NCBI GenBank assembly: GCA_900314825.1 | Contig: OMWS01000019.1 | Coordinates: 1 to 51,464 of the forward strand | Direction: 5' to 3' | DNA from: an uncultured Veillonellaceae bacterium | Lineage (GTDB): Bacteria; Bacillota; Negativicutes; Selenomonadales; Selenomonadaceae | DNA length: 51,464 bases | Part shown: positions 23,222 through 32,665 of the stretch, one piece after another | Numbering within the stretch: position 1 is the first letter of the stretch | Layout of the letters: each line of letters starts with the position of its first letter | Position numbers and translations under genes: made by a program | Notes under the pieces: generated by a model | Told to the model about the DNA's origin: nothing | Seen by the model: only the letters and a program-made list of their open reading frames with translations | Databases searched by the model: none

Positions 23222-24238
23222 ATGATGGTGACGATGAAGAAGATTGCGGAGCTTTGCGGCGTGTCGCGCGGCACGGTCGACCGCGTGCTGCATGGGCGCG
23301 GGCGCGTGAGCGAGGAGACGGCGGCGAATATCCGCCGCGTCGCGCAGGAGCTCGGCTACGAGCCGAATCCGGCGGCGAAAGCGCTCGCGGCGCGCAAGCA
23401 TCAGCCGAAAGTCTGCGTCATCTTGCCGAGCGAGGGCAATGCGTTTTTCGATGATGTCATCCGCGGCCTGCGGACGGCGGCGGCCGAGTATCAGATCTAC
23501 GGCCTTTCCATGGAACTCTTGACGATGAAGGGCTACGACCCGGAGCGGATGCTCACCCTGCTGGACAAGGCGGCGGACGCCGATGCCGTCCTCATCGACC
23601 CGATCGACGACGCGCGCATCCGTGAGCGCATCGACGCGTTCGTCGCGGCAGGCAAATTCGTCGTGACCGTCAATGGCGACTTGCCAGACTCCCGGCGCCA
23701 CTGCTACGTCGGCAGCGACTATGAGAATGGCGGCGTCACGGCCTGCGCGCTCCTTGAAGCATTTACGCACGGCCATGCGGTCGTCGGCGTCGTGCTCGGC
23801 AGCCGGAGCATCAGCGGCCACCGCGCGCGGCTCGGGGGCTTCGAGCAGCGCATGGAGCGGTCGCCCGGCCTTTCCATCGCGGCGGTCGTCGAGAACGACG
23901 ACGACGAGTTCACGTCGTTCGAGCGTACGAAGGCGATGCTGCAGACGCACCCGGACATCACGGCGCTCTTCCTTATCGCGGGCGGCGTCTATGGCGCCTG
24001 CCGTGCCGTCAAAGAGTTCGCCCCCGAACGGCGTCCGACCGTCATCGCGTTCGATAGCGTGCCGTCGACCGTCGAGATGATGAAGGAAGGCATCGTGCAG
24101 GCGATCCTCTATCAGCATCCGTATCGCCAGGGCCATCGCGCCATGGAGCTTGCCTTTGACAAGCTCGTGAACGGGCGGGAGCCGTACAAGGAAATGTACC
24201 TCTTGAACCACGAGATCCGATTGCTTGAAAACGTATGA
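23222..24238 (+). CDS. LacI-family transcriptional regulator
   Basis: A 338-residue repressor. The N-terminal helix-turn-helix (MKKIAELCGVSRGTVDRVLH) and hinge (NPAAKALAARK) are followed by a periplasmic-binding-type effector domain (VCVILPSEGNAFFDDVIRGL onward). It presumably binds the GCGTGC-N4-GCACGC palindromes at 19212-19227 and 19429-19444 and releases them on binding the pathway sugar or its phosphate. ATG 23222 is chosen over the in-frame ATG at 23189 because of GGAAGAGGG upstream. The gene has its own promoter with a half-operator and is followed by a hairpin (24243-24282). Confidence 0.88.
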   Translation: MMVTMKKIAELCGVSRGTVDRVLHGRGRVSEETAANIRRVAQELGYEPNPAAKALAARKHQPKVCVILPSEGNAFFDDVIRGLRTAAAEYQIYGLSMELLTMKGYDPERMLTLLDKAADADAVLIDPIDDARIRERIDAFVAAGKFVVTVNGDLPDSRRHCYVGSDYENGGVTACALLEAFTHGHAVVGVVLGSRSISGHRARLGGFEQRMERSPGLSIAAVVENDDDEFTSFERTKAMLQTHPDITALFLIAGGVYGACRAVKEFAPERRPTVIAFDSVPSTVEMMKEGIVQAILYQHPYRQGHRAMELAFDKLVNGREPYKEMYLLNHEIRLLENV

Positions 24239-24242
24239 GTTT

Positions 24243-24282
24243 TGCGGAGTTGCTGCAAGTTTGCGGCACCTCCGCTTTTTTG
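24243..24282 (+). terminator. Terminator after the LacI gene
   Basis: GCGGAG and CTCCGC flank an inner pairing GTTGC...GCGGC, followed by TTTTTT. A TATAAT at 24357-24362 with a poor -35 may start the next transcript. Confidence 0.65.
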
Positions 24283-24459
24283 GATTTTGGACAAAAGATT
24301 CCTGCTATTTTTTTTGTGCTGCAGGAAGGATTTCCCAGTTTCATGAAGAATACAAGATATAATAGCAAAATTTCTGGACAACGAGGTCTGCACGAGAAAC
24401 GATGGCTTTGGGGGATCCGGTCTTTTTGCGCACGGAGACATGGCAGATAAGGAGTGTTG

Positions 24460-25398
24460 GATATGAAATGGAAGAAAGGACTCGCGTGTCTGCTCGCGGC
24501 CGGGATGATGGCACTCGCCGCCGGATGCGGCGGCTCGGGCGGCAGCGGCTCGAAGACGATTGCGTTCGTCTCGCATGACGCGGTGGACAAGGATTTCACG
24601 GGCGCGCTGCACAAGGGCGTCGAAGCGCAAGGGCAAGCGCTTGGCTTCACGGTCGAGACGACGGATGCGAACATGGATGCGAATGCGCAGATCGACCAGA
24701 TGAATGAGGTCATCGCGAAAAAACCGGCAGCCATCATCCTCCTGCCCGTCGAGGCGAATGCACTGACGCCGGCCGTCGAAAAGGCGAACAAGGCCGGCAT
24801 CCCCGTCGTCATCACGAACCGCGACATCGCGGGCGGCGAGACGGCACAGGTGCATTCCGATGAGCAGCAGGCAGGGAAGCTCCAAGGCGAGTTCATGGCA
24901 AAGCATCTGCCGCAGGGGGCGAAGATCGTCTACTTCATGGGCGACAGCACGCAGGCCTCGGCGCGCGTCCGTTGGGAAGGCTTCAAGGCGGCCTGCCTCG
25001 ACAAGCGCCCGGATGTCGAGCTCCTCGCCATGGCGGACGCCGGCTGGAGTCGTACGGAAGCGCTGAAGTATATGAAGCTCTGGATGCATCTCTTCCCGCA
25101 GATTGACGCGATCGTCTCCGGCAATGACGAGATGGCGATCGGCGGCATGCTGGCGATGAAAGAGGAAGGACGCTTCAACAGCAACGTGCTCGTCGGCGGC
25201 GTCGATGCCGGCGATGAAGCGGTGAAGTACGTGGCCTCCGGCGACATGAGCCAGACGATCAAGCAGGATGCGGACAATTCTACGAAGACGATCCTCGACG
25301 TCGTGCAGCAGATGGTGCAGGGCGGCCAGGTGACGGTCGATGAAAAAGTGCCGTTCATCGAGATCACGAAAGAGAACGTCGCGCAGTTCTTGAAATGA
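24460..25398 (+). CDS. Sugar ABC-type substrate-binding lipoprotein (RbsB-like)
   Basis: A 312-residue periplasmic binding protein of the ribose/rhizopine group (Peripla_BP_4). The lipoprotein signal ends in ALAAGC (lipobox cysteine near residue 22). The ligand-binding landmarks [39 protein letters not shown], and [14 protein letters not shown] are typical. AAGGAG lies 8 nt before ATG 24460; the TTG two codons earlier is too close. There is no ABC permease or ATPase in the neighbourhood; instead a chemoreceptor starts 17 nt downstream, so the protein may present a sugar to that receptor rather than to a transporter. Confidence 0.88.
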   Translation, partial: DMKWKKGLACLLAAGMMALAAGCGGSGGSGSKTIAFVSHDAVDKDFTGALHKGVEAQGQALGFTVETTDANMDANAQIDQMNEVIAKKPAAIILLPVEANALTPAVEKANKAGIPVVITNRDIAGGETAQVHSDEQQAGKLQGEFMAKHLPQGAKIVYFMGDSTQASARVRWEGFKAACLDKRPDVELLAMADAGWSRTEALKYMKLWMHLFPQIDAIVSGNDEMAIGGMLAMKEEGRFNSNVLVGGVDAGDEAVKYVASGDMSQTIKQDADNSTKTILDVVQQMVQGGQVTVDEKVPFIEITKENVAQFLK

Positions 25399-25414
25399 GC
25401 AGGAGGGGAGCCTT

Positions 25415-27121
25415 TTGAAAAATATCAGCGTCAAAATCAAAGTCCTGCTGCTCGCGGTCATCATGCTCGTCGTCACGTGCATCGTTGCGGCCGTCGGCAT
25501 TTATTCGAATCATCAGTCGAAGCAGGCGACGGATGATATGTACAATCACAACCTCATGACGACGCAGTTCCTCAATGAGGCGACGGTGCAGCTGCGGACG
25601 ATGGAGAGCGATGCCGACTATCTGCTGCTGCAAGATTTTTCGGTGGAAAACCAGAAGCTCTTGCTTGACGACATGATCAGCAAGGCAAAGACCATCCAGG
25701 GCGATGCGGACAAGATCAAGGAGATCGACGACGGCGAGCGTGCGCAGGAATCGCTTGCAAAGCTCGACCAGAACCTCAGCGAGTTCATTTCTTCCGCCGA
25801 GAGCGCGAAGAGCCTTTCCAATTCGCCAGAGGACAAGGCGAAGCTCATGAAGAGCCTCGGCGGCGTGAAGGAAATCAGCGCGCGCCTCTCGGAGCTCACG
25901 CCGGACAACATCCAGCAGGGCAAGCTGCATTTCGAGGAATCGAATGCCGTCTATGACCGCACGATCAAGATCTTCCTCGCGATCCTGCTCGTCGGCCTCG
26001 TCATCGGCGTCGTGGCGGCTCGCCAGATCGCGAAGGGCATCGCCGACCCGATCGAAGAGTCTGTCGGCCTCCTCAATGCGGTCGCGGACGGCGACCTCAC
26101 GCAGGAACTGCCGCCCGACCTCGCGGAGCGCCGCGACGAAGTCGGCGAGATGATCGCAGCGCTCGAAAAGATGCAGGAATCGCTGCGTCATTTCCTCAAG
26201 GATGTCCACGAGGAAGCGGAGCGCAGCGTCGCGATGGTCGGCGAGGTGCAGAGCCTCGTCGGCACGCTGAACGACAGCACGCAGGATATGTCGGCTGTCA
26301 CGGAAGAGATGGCGGCCGGCATGGAAGAAACGGCGGCCTCGACGTCGAACCTCGAAAACCTCAGCGACCAGATCAGCACGAGCGTGAAGGCGAACGCGGA
26401 CGAAGCGCAGAAGAGCGAGGCGTACACGAATGAAGTCGCCGAGCGCGCGAGCAAGCTCAAGCAGGACATGGACGCGTCGAGCAAGCGCGCCTATGACGTC
26501 TATCACCAGACGAAAGGCTCCGTCGAGGAAGCCATCGAGGCGGCGAAGGTCGTCGATCACATCACGACGCTGACGAATGACATCACGGGCATCGCCGAGC
26601 AGACGAACCTCCTCGCGCTCAATGCGGCCATCGAGGCGGCGCGCGCCGGCGAGGCAGGCCGCGGCTTCTCCGTCGTCGCGGACGAAGTGCGCAAGCTCGC
26701 CGAGCAGAGCCAGCAGACGGCGGAAAAAATCCAGGCGCTCACGAGCAAGGTCACGGGCTCGGTCAACAATCTGTCCGAAGGCGCAAATGGCCTGCTGCAA
26801 TTCATGGAAGAGAACGTCACGAAGGATTATGAGGCCATCTTGAAGACGGCCGACCAGTACCGCACGGATGCCGACTACCTGCGCGACTTCGCACGCAAGA
26901 GCAACACGGCGTCGCAGGCCATCGCTGGCGATGTCGACACGATGAACAATGCCATGACGCAGATCGCGAAAGCGACGCAGGAAGAAGCACAAGGCAATAC
27001 GCAAGTGGCCGAGAAGGTCACGGACGTCGCCGACAAGGCAAACCAGATCCTCGACAAGGTCCGCCAGTCGCAAGAGGGCGCGGACAAGCTGAAGGAACAG
27101 GTCGCGAAGTTCAAGATTTGA
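25415..27121 (+). CDS. Methyl-accepting chemotaxis protein with 4-helix-bundle sensor
   Basis: A 568-residue chemoreceptor. It has a first membrane helix ([20 protein letters not shown], residues about 10-29), a four-helix sensory domain of about 150 residues, a second helix ([17 protein letters not shown], about 187), a HAMP linker with [18 protein letters not shown], and a coiled-coil signalling domain with the invariant tip [21 protein letters not shown] (residues about 390-410). It signals to CheA/CheW to bias flagellar rotation. Start TTG 25415 follows CAGGAGGGG. It is cotranscribed with the sugar-binding lipoprotein, suggesting sugar taxis. The ligand domain is of the 4HB_MCP type, which often interacts with binding proteins. 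Confidence 0.92.
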   Translation: MKNISVKIKVLLLAVIMLVVTCIVAAVGIYSNHQSKQATDDMYNHNLMTTQFLNEATVQLRTMESDADYLLLQDFSVENQKLLLDDMISKAKTIQGDADKIKEIDDGERAQESLAKLDQNLSEFISSAESAKSLSNSPEDKAKLMKSLGGVKEISARLSELTPDNIQQGKLHFEESNAVYDRTIKIFLAILLVGLVIGVVAARQIAKGIADPIEESVGLLNAVADGDLTQELPPDLAERRDEVGEMIAALEKMQESLRHFLKDVHEEAERSVAMVGEVQSLVGTLNDSTQDMSAVTEEMAAGMEETAASTSNLENLSDQISTSVKANADEAQKSEAYTNEVAERASKLKQDMDASSKRAYDVYHQTKGSVEEAIEAAKVVDHITTLTNDITGIAEQTNLLALNAAIEAARAGEAGRGFSVVADEVRKLAEQSQQTAEKIQALTSKVTGSVNNLSEGANGLLQFMEENVTKDYEAILKTADQYRTDADYLRDFARKSNTASQAIAGDVDTMNNAMTQIAKATQEEAQGNTQVAEKVTDVADKANQILDKVRQSQEGADKLKEQVAKFKI

Positions 27122-27142
27122 GGCAGGTCCCATCAAAAAATT

Positions 27143-27236
27143 CGGCCGCGCGTGTTGACGCGCGGCCGTTTCGCGTTTATGATGGAACGGATTGGAAAAA
27201 CACTCGGGCTGTCCGCTTGCGGACGAGCCCATTTTT
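27143..27236 (+). promoter_or_regulatory. MCP terminator overlapping the mfd promoter, followed by a leader terminator
   Basis: CGGCCGCGCG and CGCGCGGCCG (27143-27168) form the MCP terminator. TTGACG (27155-27160), 17 bp and TATGAT (27178-27183) form a promoter whose -35 box is inside that hairpin. A second strong hairpin, GGGCT-GTCCGC/GCGGAC-GAGCCC (27206-27230) then ATTTTT, lies in the mfd leader and could attenuate it. Confidence 0.65.
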
Positions 27237-27273
27237 CCGTGAGAAGAAAAAGAATCAATGCAGGAGAATGTTC

Positions 27274-30200
27274 ATGAACACGTTATTCCGGGCGCTCGGC
27301 GAAGATGCGGCCGTACAGAAGATTCACGAGGCGTTTGCAAAGGACAGCGGCAGCACGTTCGTCTACGGCCTGTCGGGTTCGCAAAAGCACGCGGTCTATG
27401 CCTCTGCCTTTGAGGCGATGCCCCGGCCGACGGTCATCCTCGTCCACCATCGCGAGGCGCTCGACGGCTGGCGCGAAAATCTCTCGGCGCTGCTGCCGGG
27501 GACGACGGTGATCGAGCTGCCGGAAGTCGATGCGGCGGGCGAAGATATCCAGGCGAGTGCGCGGAGCCTCGAACGCTCGGCGCACCGCATGGACGTGCTC
27601 GGGCGGCTGCTGCGCGGCGAGCCGGTCGTCGTGCTCGCGACGATGGCGGCGGCCGCGACGAAAGGCATGTCGCGCACGGAGTTCGAGCGTCTGTCCCTGC
27701 GCCTCGGCACAGGCGATGTCATTCCCCGCGACAAGCTCCTCGGACGGCTCGTCGACCTCGGCTACCAGCACGTGGCGGAAGTCGAGACCATGGGGCAGTT
27801 CTCGGCGCGCGGCGGCATTGTCGACGTGTTCCCCATCAACCGCACGGCGCCGGTGCGCATCGAGTTTTTCGATGACGAGATCGATTCACTGCGCGAGTTC
27901 GATGTCGATACGAAGCGCTCGATCAAAAATATCGGCGCGCTGTCCGTGCTGCCGCTCGCGAAGACGGATGCAAAAGGGCGGCCGGCGCTGTTTTTGTCGT
28001 ATCTCAAGGGCAAGGGCGTCGTGTTGTTCGACGAGCCAACGCGCCTGCGCGATGACCTGCGCACGATGGTGAAGGAAGATCCCGAAGTCAAGAAACATAT
28101 TTTCGCTTGGGATGACATCCTCGCCGAGGCGCAGAAAAACAACGTGATTTTCTCGGCGCTGATGCTCCAGCAGGTGCATGGCGCGGAGCTCGACGCGACG
28201 ATCAGCATCACGGTCACGTCCATGACGCCATTCCAGCGGCAGATGGATCTCTTGGCAAGCGAGCTTTCGCGCTATCTCGCGGCGAAAGAGCGCATCCTGA
28301 TCCTCATGAGCACGCGTGAAAAGGCGAATGGTCTCCGGGAGCTCCTCGCAAAGCGCCGCCTGCCGTCGCGCGTCATCGAGGCCGGCGCGGAACTTCCGAA
28401 AAAAACGATCGCCATCCAGATGGGCGGCTTGCTCTCCGGCTTTGAGCTCGCGGCCGACCGCCTCGTCGTCATCACGGAGCAGGATGTCTTCGGCCATGTG
28501 AAGCGGCGCGTGCTCCAGGCGGCGCCCGACGGCGCGAAGATCACGCATTTTCGCGACATCAAGCCTGGCGACTACGTCGTGCATGTGAATCATGGCATCG
28601 GCAAGTACGTCGGCGTCGTGACGATGGACGTGCTCGGCAGGAAGCACGACTATATGCGCGTCAAGTTCGCAGGCGACGCCGTCATCAACGTGCCGACAGA
28701 CCAAGTGCAGCTCCTGCAAAAATACATTGGCTCCGAGGGCGAGACGCCGCGCCTGTCGCATCTCGGCGGGCAGGAGTGGAAGCGCGCGAAAGCGCGGGCG
28801 AAGAAATCCGTCGAGGATATCGCAGCGAAGCTCATCGAGATCTACGCGAAGCGCAAGGACGCGACGGGTTTTGCCTTTTCGCCCGACGATGCGAGCCAGG
28901 AAGAATTCGAAGACGCGTTCCCATTCGAGGAGACGGCGGATCAGGCGAAAGCCATCCGCGAGATCAAGACGGACATGGAACAGCCGAAGCCCATGGATCG
29001 CCTGCTCTGCGGCGATGTCGGCTTCGGCAAGACCGAGGTCGCGATCCGCGCGGCGTACAAGGCCGTCATGGATGGCAAGCAGGTCGCCGTGCTCGTGCCG
29101 ACGACCGTGCTCGCGCAGCAGCATTACAAGACATTCTCCGAGCGCTTCTTGAATTTCCTGCCGACCGTCGATGTCTTGAGCCGCTTCCGCACGGATCGCG
29201 AGCAGCGCGAGACGCTGGAAAAAGTCGCGCGCGGCGATGTGGACATCCTCATCGGCACGCATGCGATCCTCAATGCGAACAAGGTGCAATTCAAAAACCT
29301 CGGCCTCCTGATTGTCGATGAGGAGCAGCGCTTTGGCGTGAAGCAGAAGGACAAGATCCGCAGCCTCGCGGCCGGCATCGACGTGCTGACGCTCTCGGCG
29401 ACGCCGATCCCGCGCACGCTCCATATGTCGCTCGTCGGCGCGCGTGACATGAGCATCATCGAGACGCCGCCCGCCGAGCGCGTGCCCGTGCAGACGTACG
29501 TCGTCGAAGCCGAGGGCGACGTGCTCGCGGGCGCAATCAAGCGCGAACTGCGGCGCGGCGGCCAAGTCTTTTTCGTCTACAATCGCGTCGCGACGATCGA
29601 CAAGATGGCGATGCGCCTCCACGAGCTCGTGCCCGAGGCGCGCATCCTCGTCGGCCACGGCCAGATGGCCGAGGCGCAGCTCGAGCGCGTCATGATGGAT
29701 TTCTACGAGGGCGAAGCCGACATCCTCTTGGCGACGAGCATCGTCGAGAATGGCCTCGATGTGCCGAATGCGAACACGATCATCGTCTACAATGCCGACC
29801 ACTTCGGCCTGTCGCAGCTCTATCAGATGCGCGGCCGCGTCGGCCGCTCGCCGCGCATGGCATTCGCGTACTTCGTCTATCAGCCCGACAAGGTCATCAC
29901 GGAGACGGCGGAGAAGCGCCTCGCGGCCATGAAGGAATTTGCCGAGCTCGGCGCGGGCTTCAAGATTGCCATGCGCGACCTCGAGATCCGCGGCGCGGGG
30001 AATCTGCTCGGCGCCGAGCAGCACGGCCACATCGCGAGCGTCGGCTTCGAGATGTACTGCAAGCTGCTCGAAGAAGCTGTCGATGCGTTGCAAAAGAAAA
30101 AGCCGACGAAGGTCAAGCCCGAGCCGACGATCCAGATTCCCATCGAGGCCTACATCGAGAGCGACTACATCCCCGATGCGCAGCACAAGCTCGAAATCTA

Positions 30201-30675
30201 CCAGCGCATCGCGGCGCTGCGGAAAAATGAGGACATCCCCGTGTTCCTCGACGAGCTCATCGACCGCTTTGGCGAGCCGTCGCCCGGTGTGCTGCGCCTG
30301 CTCTCCATCACGCGCCTCAAGAACTTCGCGCGCGGCCTCGGCATCGCCAGCGTCGCGCAGAAACAGGCCGTGCTCGAAATCCAATTTTCGAAAGAGCCGA
30401 CGTTCGAGATGGATGATCTCATGTGGCTCAAGGAACAATTTGGCGCTGGTCTGACGATTTTGCCGAAACAAGGGCTGTTGCGTTTCCGCCTGTCCCCGTC
30501 GTATGAAAAGAACATCACGAATTTCGCCACGCGCGTGCTGCTGGCACTCGGCGGCGACCATGCGGCGTTGACAGCAAAGCGGACGGATGTACTCACGGGC
30601 AAAGCACGTGAATTACACGAAGCGCACGAAAAAACAACGACATCGAAAAAACGCCGGGCACGGAAAGGAGCTTGA
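27274..30675 (+). CDS. mfd: Transcription-repair coupling factor
   Basis: A 1,133-residue ATPase that removes stalled RNA polymerase from damaged DNA and recruits UvrA. The UvrB-like N-terminal module is followed by the RNA-polymerase-interacting domain (PGDYVVHVNHGIGKY at about 425), the translocase motor with Walker A GDVGFGKTEVA (about 580) and DEEQ box (about 682-685), SATPIPRT (motif III), QMRGRVGR (motif VI), and the C-terminal D7 domain. ATG 27274 gives 6 nt from AGGAGA; ATG 27268 would be too close. It ends in a basic tail, KKRRARKGA. It starts the conserved mfd-yabN-hup order; the next gene begins 3 nt after the stop. Confidence 0.96.
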   Translation: MNTLFRALGEDAAVQKIHEAFAKDSGSTFVYGLSGSQKHAVYASAFEAMPRPTVILVHHREALDGWRENLSALLPGTTVIELPEVDAAGEDIQASARSLERSAHRMDVLGRLLRGEPVVVLATMAAAATKGMSRTEFERLSLRLGTGDVIPRDKLLGRLVDLGYQHVAEVETMGQFSARGGIVDVFPINRTAPVRIEFFDDEIDSLREFDVDTKRSIKNIGALSVLPLAKTDAKGRPALFLSYLKGKGVVLFDEPTRLRDDLRTMVKEDPEVKKHIFAWDDILAEAQKNNVIFSALMLQQVHGAELDATISITVTSMTPFQRQMDLLASELSRYLAAKERILILMSTREKANGLRELLAKRRLPSRVIEAGAELPKKTIAIQMGGLLSGFELAADRLVVITEQDVFGHVKRRVLQAAPDGAKITHFRDIKPGDYVVHVNHGIGKYVGVVTMDVLGRKHDYMRVKFAGDAVINVPTDQVQLLQKYIGSEGETPRLSHLGGQEWKRAKARAKKSVEDIAAKLIEIYAKRKDATGFAFSPDDASQEEFEDAFPFEETADQAKAIREIKTDMEQPKPMDRLLCGDVGFGKTEVAIRAAYKAVMDGKQVAVLVPTTVLAQQHYKTFSERFLNFLPTVDVLSRFRTDREQRETLEKVARGDVDILIGTHAILNANKVQFKNLGLLIVDEEQRFGVKQKDKIRSLAAGIDVLTLSATPIPRTLHMSLVGARDMSIIETPPAERVPVQTYVVEAEGDVLAGAIKRELRRGGQVFFVYNRVATIDKMAMRLHELVPEARILVGHGQMAEAQLERVMMDFYEGEADILLATSIVENGLDVPNANTIIVYNADHFGLSQLYQMRGRVGRSPRMAFAYFVYQPDKVITETAEKRLAAMKEFAELGAGFKIAMRDLEIRGAGNLLGAEQHGHIASVGFEMYCKLLEEAVDALQKKKPTKVKPEPTIQIPIEAYIESDYIPDAQHKLEIYQRIAALRKNEDIPVFLDELIDRFGEPSPGVLRLLSITRLKNFARGLGIASVAQKQAVLEIQFSKEPTFEMDDLMWLKEQFGAGLTILPKQGLLRFRLSPSYEKNITNFATRVLLALGGDHAALTAKRTDVLTGKARELHEAHEKTTTSKKRRARKGA

Positions 30676-30678
30676 CGC

Positions 30679-31380
30679 ATGGAGAACAAAGAAGGCAAGG
30701 GCAGCATCACGGTCATTGGCCTCGGCCCCGGCTGCGCCGGCCTCATCACGCGCGAGGCGTGGGAGCTCATGGAGCAGGCGGAGGCGCTTGTGCTGCGCAC
30801 GGCGATCCATCCGACGGTCGCGGCCGTGCGGGCGGCGGGCATCGCGTTCACGACGTACGATGGATTTTACGAATCAGCGCCCGATTTTGAGACGCTCTAC
30901 CGCGCCATCGCGGACGATCTCGTTCAGCGTGCGACGCAGGGCGAGCATCTTGTCTATGCAGTCCCTGGCAGTCCGCTCGTTGCCGAGCGCACCGTGGTCT
31001 TGCTGCGCGAACGTGCAGCAACGCATGACGATGTCGCGTTCAGCATCCTGCCCGGCATGAGCTTTGTCGAAGTGCTCTACACGCGCCTTGGCATCGATCC
31101 TGTAGAGGGACTCACGATCCTCGACGCGGAAGATGTCGCGAAGCTTCATGCGCGTCCCTTCACGAACCTCGTCATCACGCAGGTCTACGACGCGTTCACG
31201 GCTTCGGACTGCAAGCTCGCGCTCATGGAGTTCTTGCCGGACGATGCGCCTGTGACATTCGTCCACAACCTTGCGCTCCCGGACGAGAGCGTGCGCGAGA
31301 TCCCGCTTTTTGAGCTCGACCGGCAGCCGGACATCGACCATCTCACGACGCTCTTCGTGCCGCGCACCATGGAAAAATAA
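30679..31380 (+). CDS. SAM-dependent tetrapyrrole methylase, stand-alone YabN N-terminal domain
   Basis: A 233-residue tetrapyrrole-methylase-fold protein corresponding to the N-terminal half of B. subtilis YabN. Landmarks are VIGLGPGCAGLIT at the start and VYAVPGSPLVAERTV near residue 93, which form the S-adenosylmethionine pocket. The MazG pyrophosphohydrolase domain that follows it in YabN is missing: the frame stops at MEK and the next 140 bp are a promoter region, not a remnant. AAAGGAG precedes the ATG, and coupling to mfd is tight. The product and substrate of the methylase domain are unknown in the family. Confidence 0.82.
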   Translation: MENKEGKGSITVIGLGPGCAGLITREAWELMEQAEALVLRTAIHPTVAAVRAAGIAFTTYDGFYESAPDFETLYRAIADDLVQRATQGEHLVYAVPGSPLVAERTVVLLRERAATHDDVAFSILPGMSFVEVLYTRLGIDPVEGLTILDAEDVAKLHARPFTNLVITQVYDAFTASDCKLALMEFLPDDAPVTFVHNLALPDESVREIPLFELDRQPDIDHLTTLFVPRTMEK

Positions 31381-31420
31381 CGATTTTTTCTTGATCTTGT
31401 CCCTTTTTTCACGAAAAGCC

Positions 31421-31449
31421 TTGATTTTTCTAGGGTTTCTTGCTATATT
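31421..31449 (+). promoter_or_regulatory. hup promoter
   Basis: TTGATT (31421-31426), 17 bp and TATATT (31444-31449). Confidence 0.65.
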
Positions 31450-31524
31450 TTTGGAAGTAGACACGACGGCGCGTTTCCAAAGGGCGGCGCGTCAGAGAAC
31501 AAAAACTCTAAGGAGGCTACGATT

Positions 31525-31800
31525 GTGAACAAATCGGAATTGGTAGCAAACGTCGCGGACAAATCAGGTCTCGGCAAGAAAGAGGCCGAGAAGGCCGTCC
31601 TCGCTGTCTTTGAAACCATCGCAGGCGCACTCAAAGAGGGCGACAAGGTGCAGGTCATCGGCTTCGGCACGTTCGAAGTCAAAGAGCGCGCAGAGCGCAA
31701 GGGCCGCAACCCGCGCACGAAAGAGGAAATCACCATCCCTGCTTCCAAGAACCCCGTGTTCAAGGCAGGCAAGGCACTGAAGGATTCTGTGAACGCTTAA
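31525..31800 (+). CDS. hup: HU family DNA-binding protein
   Basis: A 91-residue histone-like protein that bends DNA as a dimer. The pattern [24 protein letters not shown] and [31 protein letters not shown] matches HU, including the beta-arm [16 protein letters not shown] with the tip proline that intercalates. A GTG start follows AAGGAGG. In many Clostridia hup also follows the yabN/mazG gene, so the position is ancestral. It has its own promoter; a hairpin (31819-31846) follows. It is encoded in addition to any other HU. Confidence 0.95.
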   Translation: MNKSELVANVADKSGLGKKEAEKAVLAVFETIAGALKEGDKVQVIGFGTFEVKERAERKGRNPRTKEEITIPASKNPVFKAGKALKDSVNA

Positions 31801-31817
31801 TTTCCATTCATGGATTT

Positions 31818-31850
31818 CGAAAGCCTCCCACACATGGGAGGCTTTCTGTG
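31818..31850 (+). terminator. Terminator of hup
   Basis: GAAAGCCTCCCA (31819-31830) and TGGGAGGCTTTC (31835-31846) with a CACA loop, followed by TGTGT. It excludes an SDR start at 31810. Confidence 0.75.
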
Positions 31851-31866
31851 TATCTCGGAGGATGTC

Positions 31867-32646
31867 GTGGAAGAGAAAGATCCGAAACAACAAAAAGTCG
31901 TCCTCGTCACGGGCGGCACGTCCGGCGTCGGGCTCGCGGCGGCGCGGCGCTTCCTCGCGGGCGGCGCGTTCGTCTGCATCGCGGGACGCGATCCCGTGCG
32001 CGGTGCGGCCGCCGTGCGCGAGCTTCTAAAAGCCGTGCCGGGCTCGATGGCACATGTGTATTTCCGTGCGGCGGACGTGCGGGACGTCTCGGCCTGCGAG
32101 GCGCTCGTCGAGGCGACCGTGCAGCGCTATGGGCATCTCGACGTGCTCGTCAATTCCGCCGGCGCCTATCTTGAGGGCGCTTTGGACGCGCTGACAGAGC
32201 AGCAGTTTGATGACATCCTTGCCGTCAATCTCAAGGGAACGGTCTTTGCGTGCCAGGCGGCGCTGCCGCATCTGCGTGAGACAAAGGGCTGCATCGTCAA
32301 TGTCGGCTCGGATGCGGGCGTGCACGGGAATTATTGCTGCACGGCTTACTGCGCGGCGAAAGGCGGCGTCTCGCTTTTCACGCGCGCACTCGCGCTCGAG
32401 GTCGCGAAAGACGGCGTGCGCGTCAATGCCATCGCGCCCGGCGATCTCTTGACGCCGCTGACGGAGCGCCAGCTCGCTGCAGCGCCCGACCGCGAAGCCG
32501 CCATCAGGGAAATGGCATCCGTCTATCCCGTCGGCCACATCGGCACGGCCGACGATGCAGCGGCGGCCATTTGCTATCTCGCGTCCGCTGACGCGGGCTT
32601 CATCACCGGCACGATCCTTTCCATCGACGGGGGATTGACGGCATGA
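31867..32646 (+). CDS. Short-chain dehydrogenase/reductase (SDR)
   Basis: A 259-residue Rossmann-fold oxidoreductase. The NAD(P) motif TGGTSGVG (TGxxxGxG), VNSAG (the NxAG structural motif), a catalytic serine in VNVGSDAGV, and the catalytic YCAAK (YxxxK) are all present, so it should be active. GTG 31867 follows GGAGG; the hup terminator hairpin lies upstream of it. It is 19 nt ahead of the glycosyltransferase and likely cotranscribed with it. The substrate is unknown: candidates are a 3-oxoacyl or sugar alcohol. It lies where spore-formers carry yabP/yabQ, so it is an insertion relative to that order. Confidence 0.88.
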   Translation: MEEKDPKQQKVVLVTGGTSGVGLAAARRFLAGGAFVCIAGRDPVRGAAAVRELLKAVPGSMAHVYFRAADVRDVSACEALVEATVQRYGHLDVLVNSAGAYLEGALDALTEQQFDDILAVNLKGTVFACQAALPHLRETKGCIVNVGSDAGVHGNYCCTAYCAAKGGVSLFTRALALEVAKDGVRVNAIAPGDLLTPLTERQLAAAPDREAAIREMASVYPVGHIGTADDAAAAICYLASADAGFITGTILSIDGGLTA

Positions 32647-32665
32647 ATATCAAGGGAGGCACACG

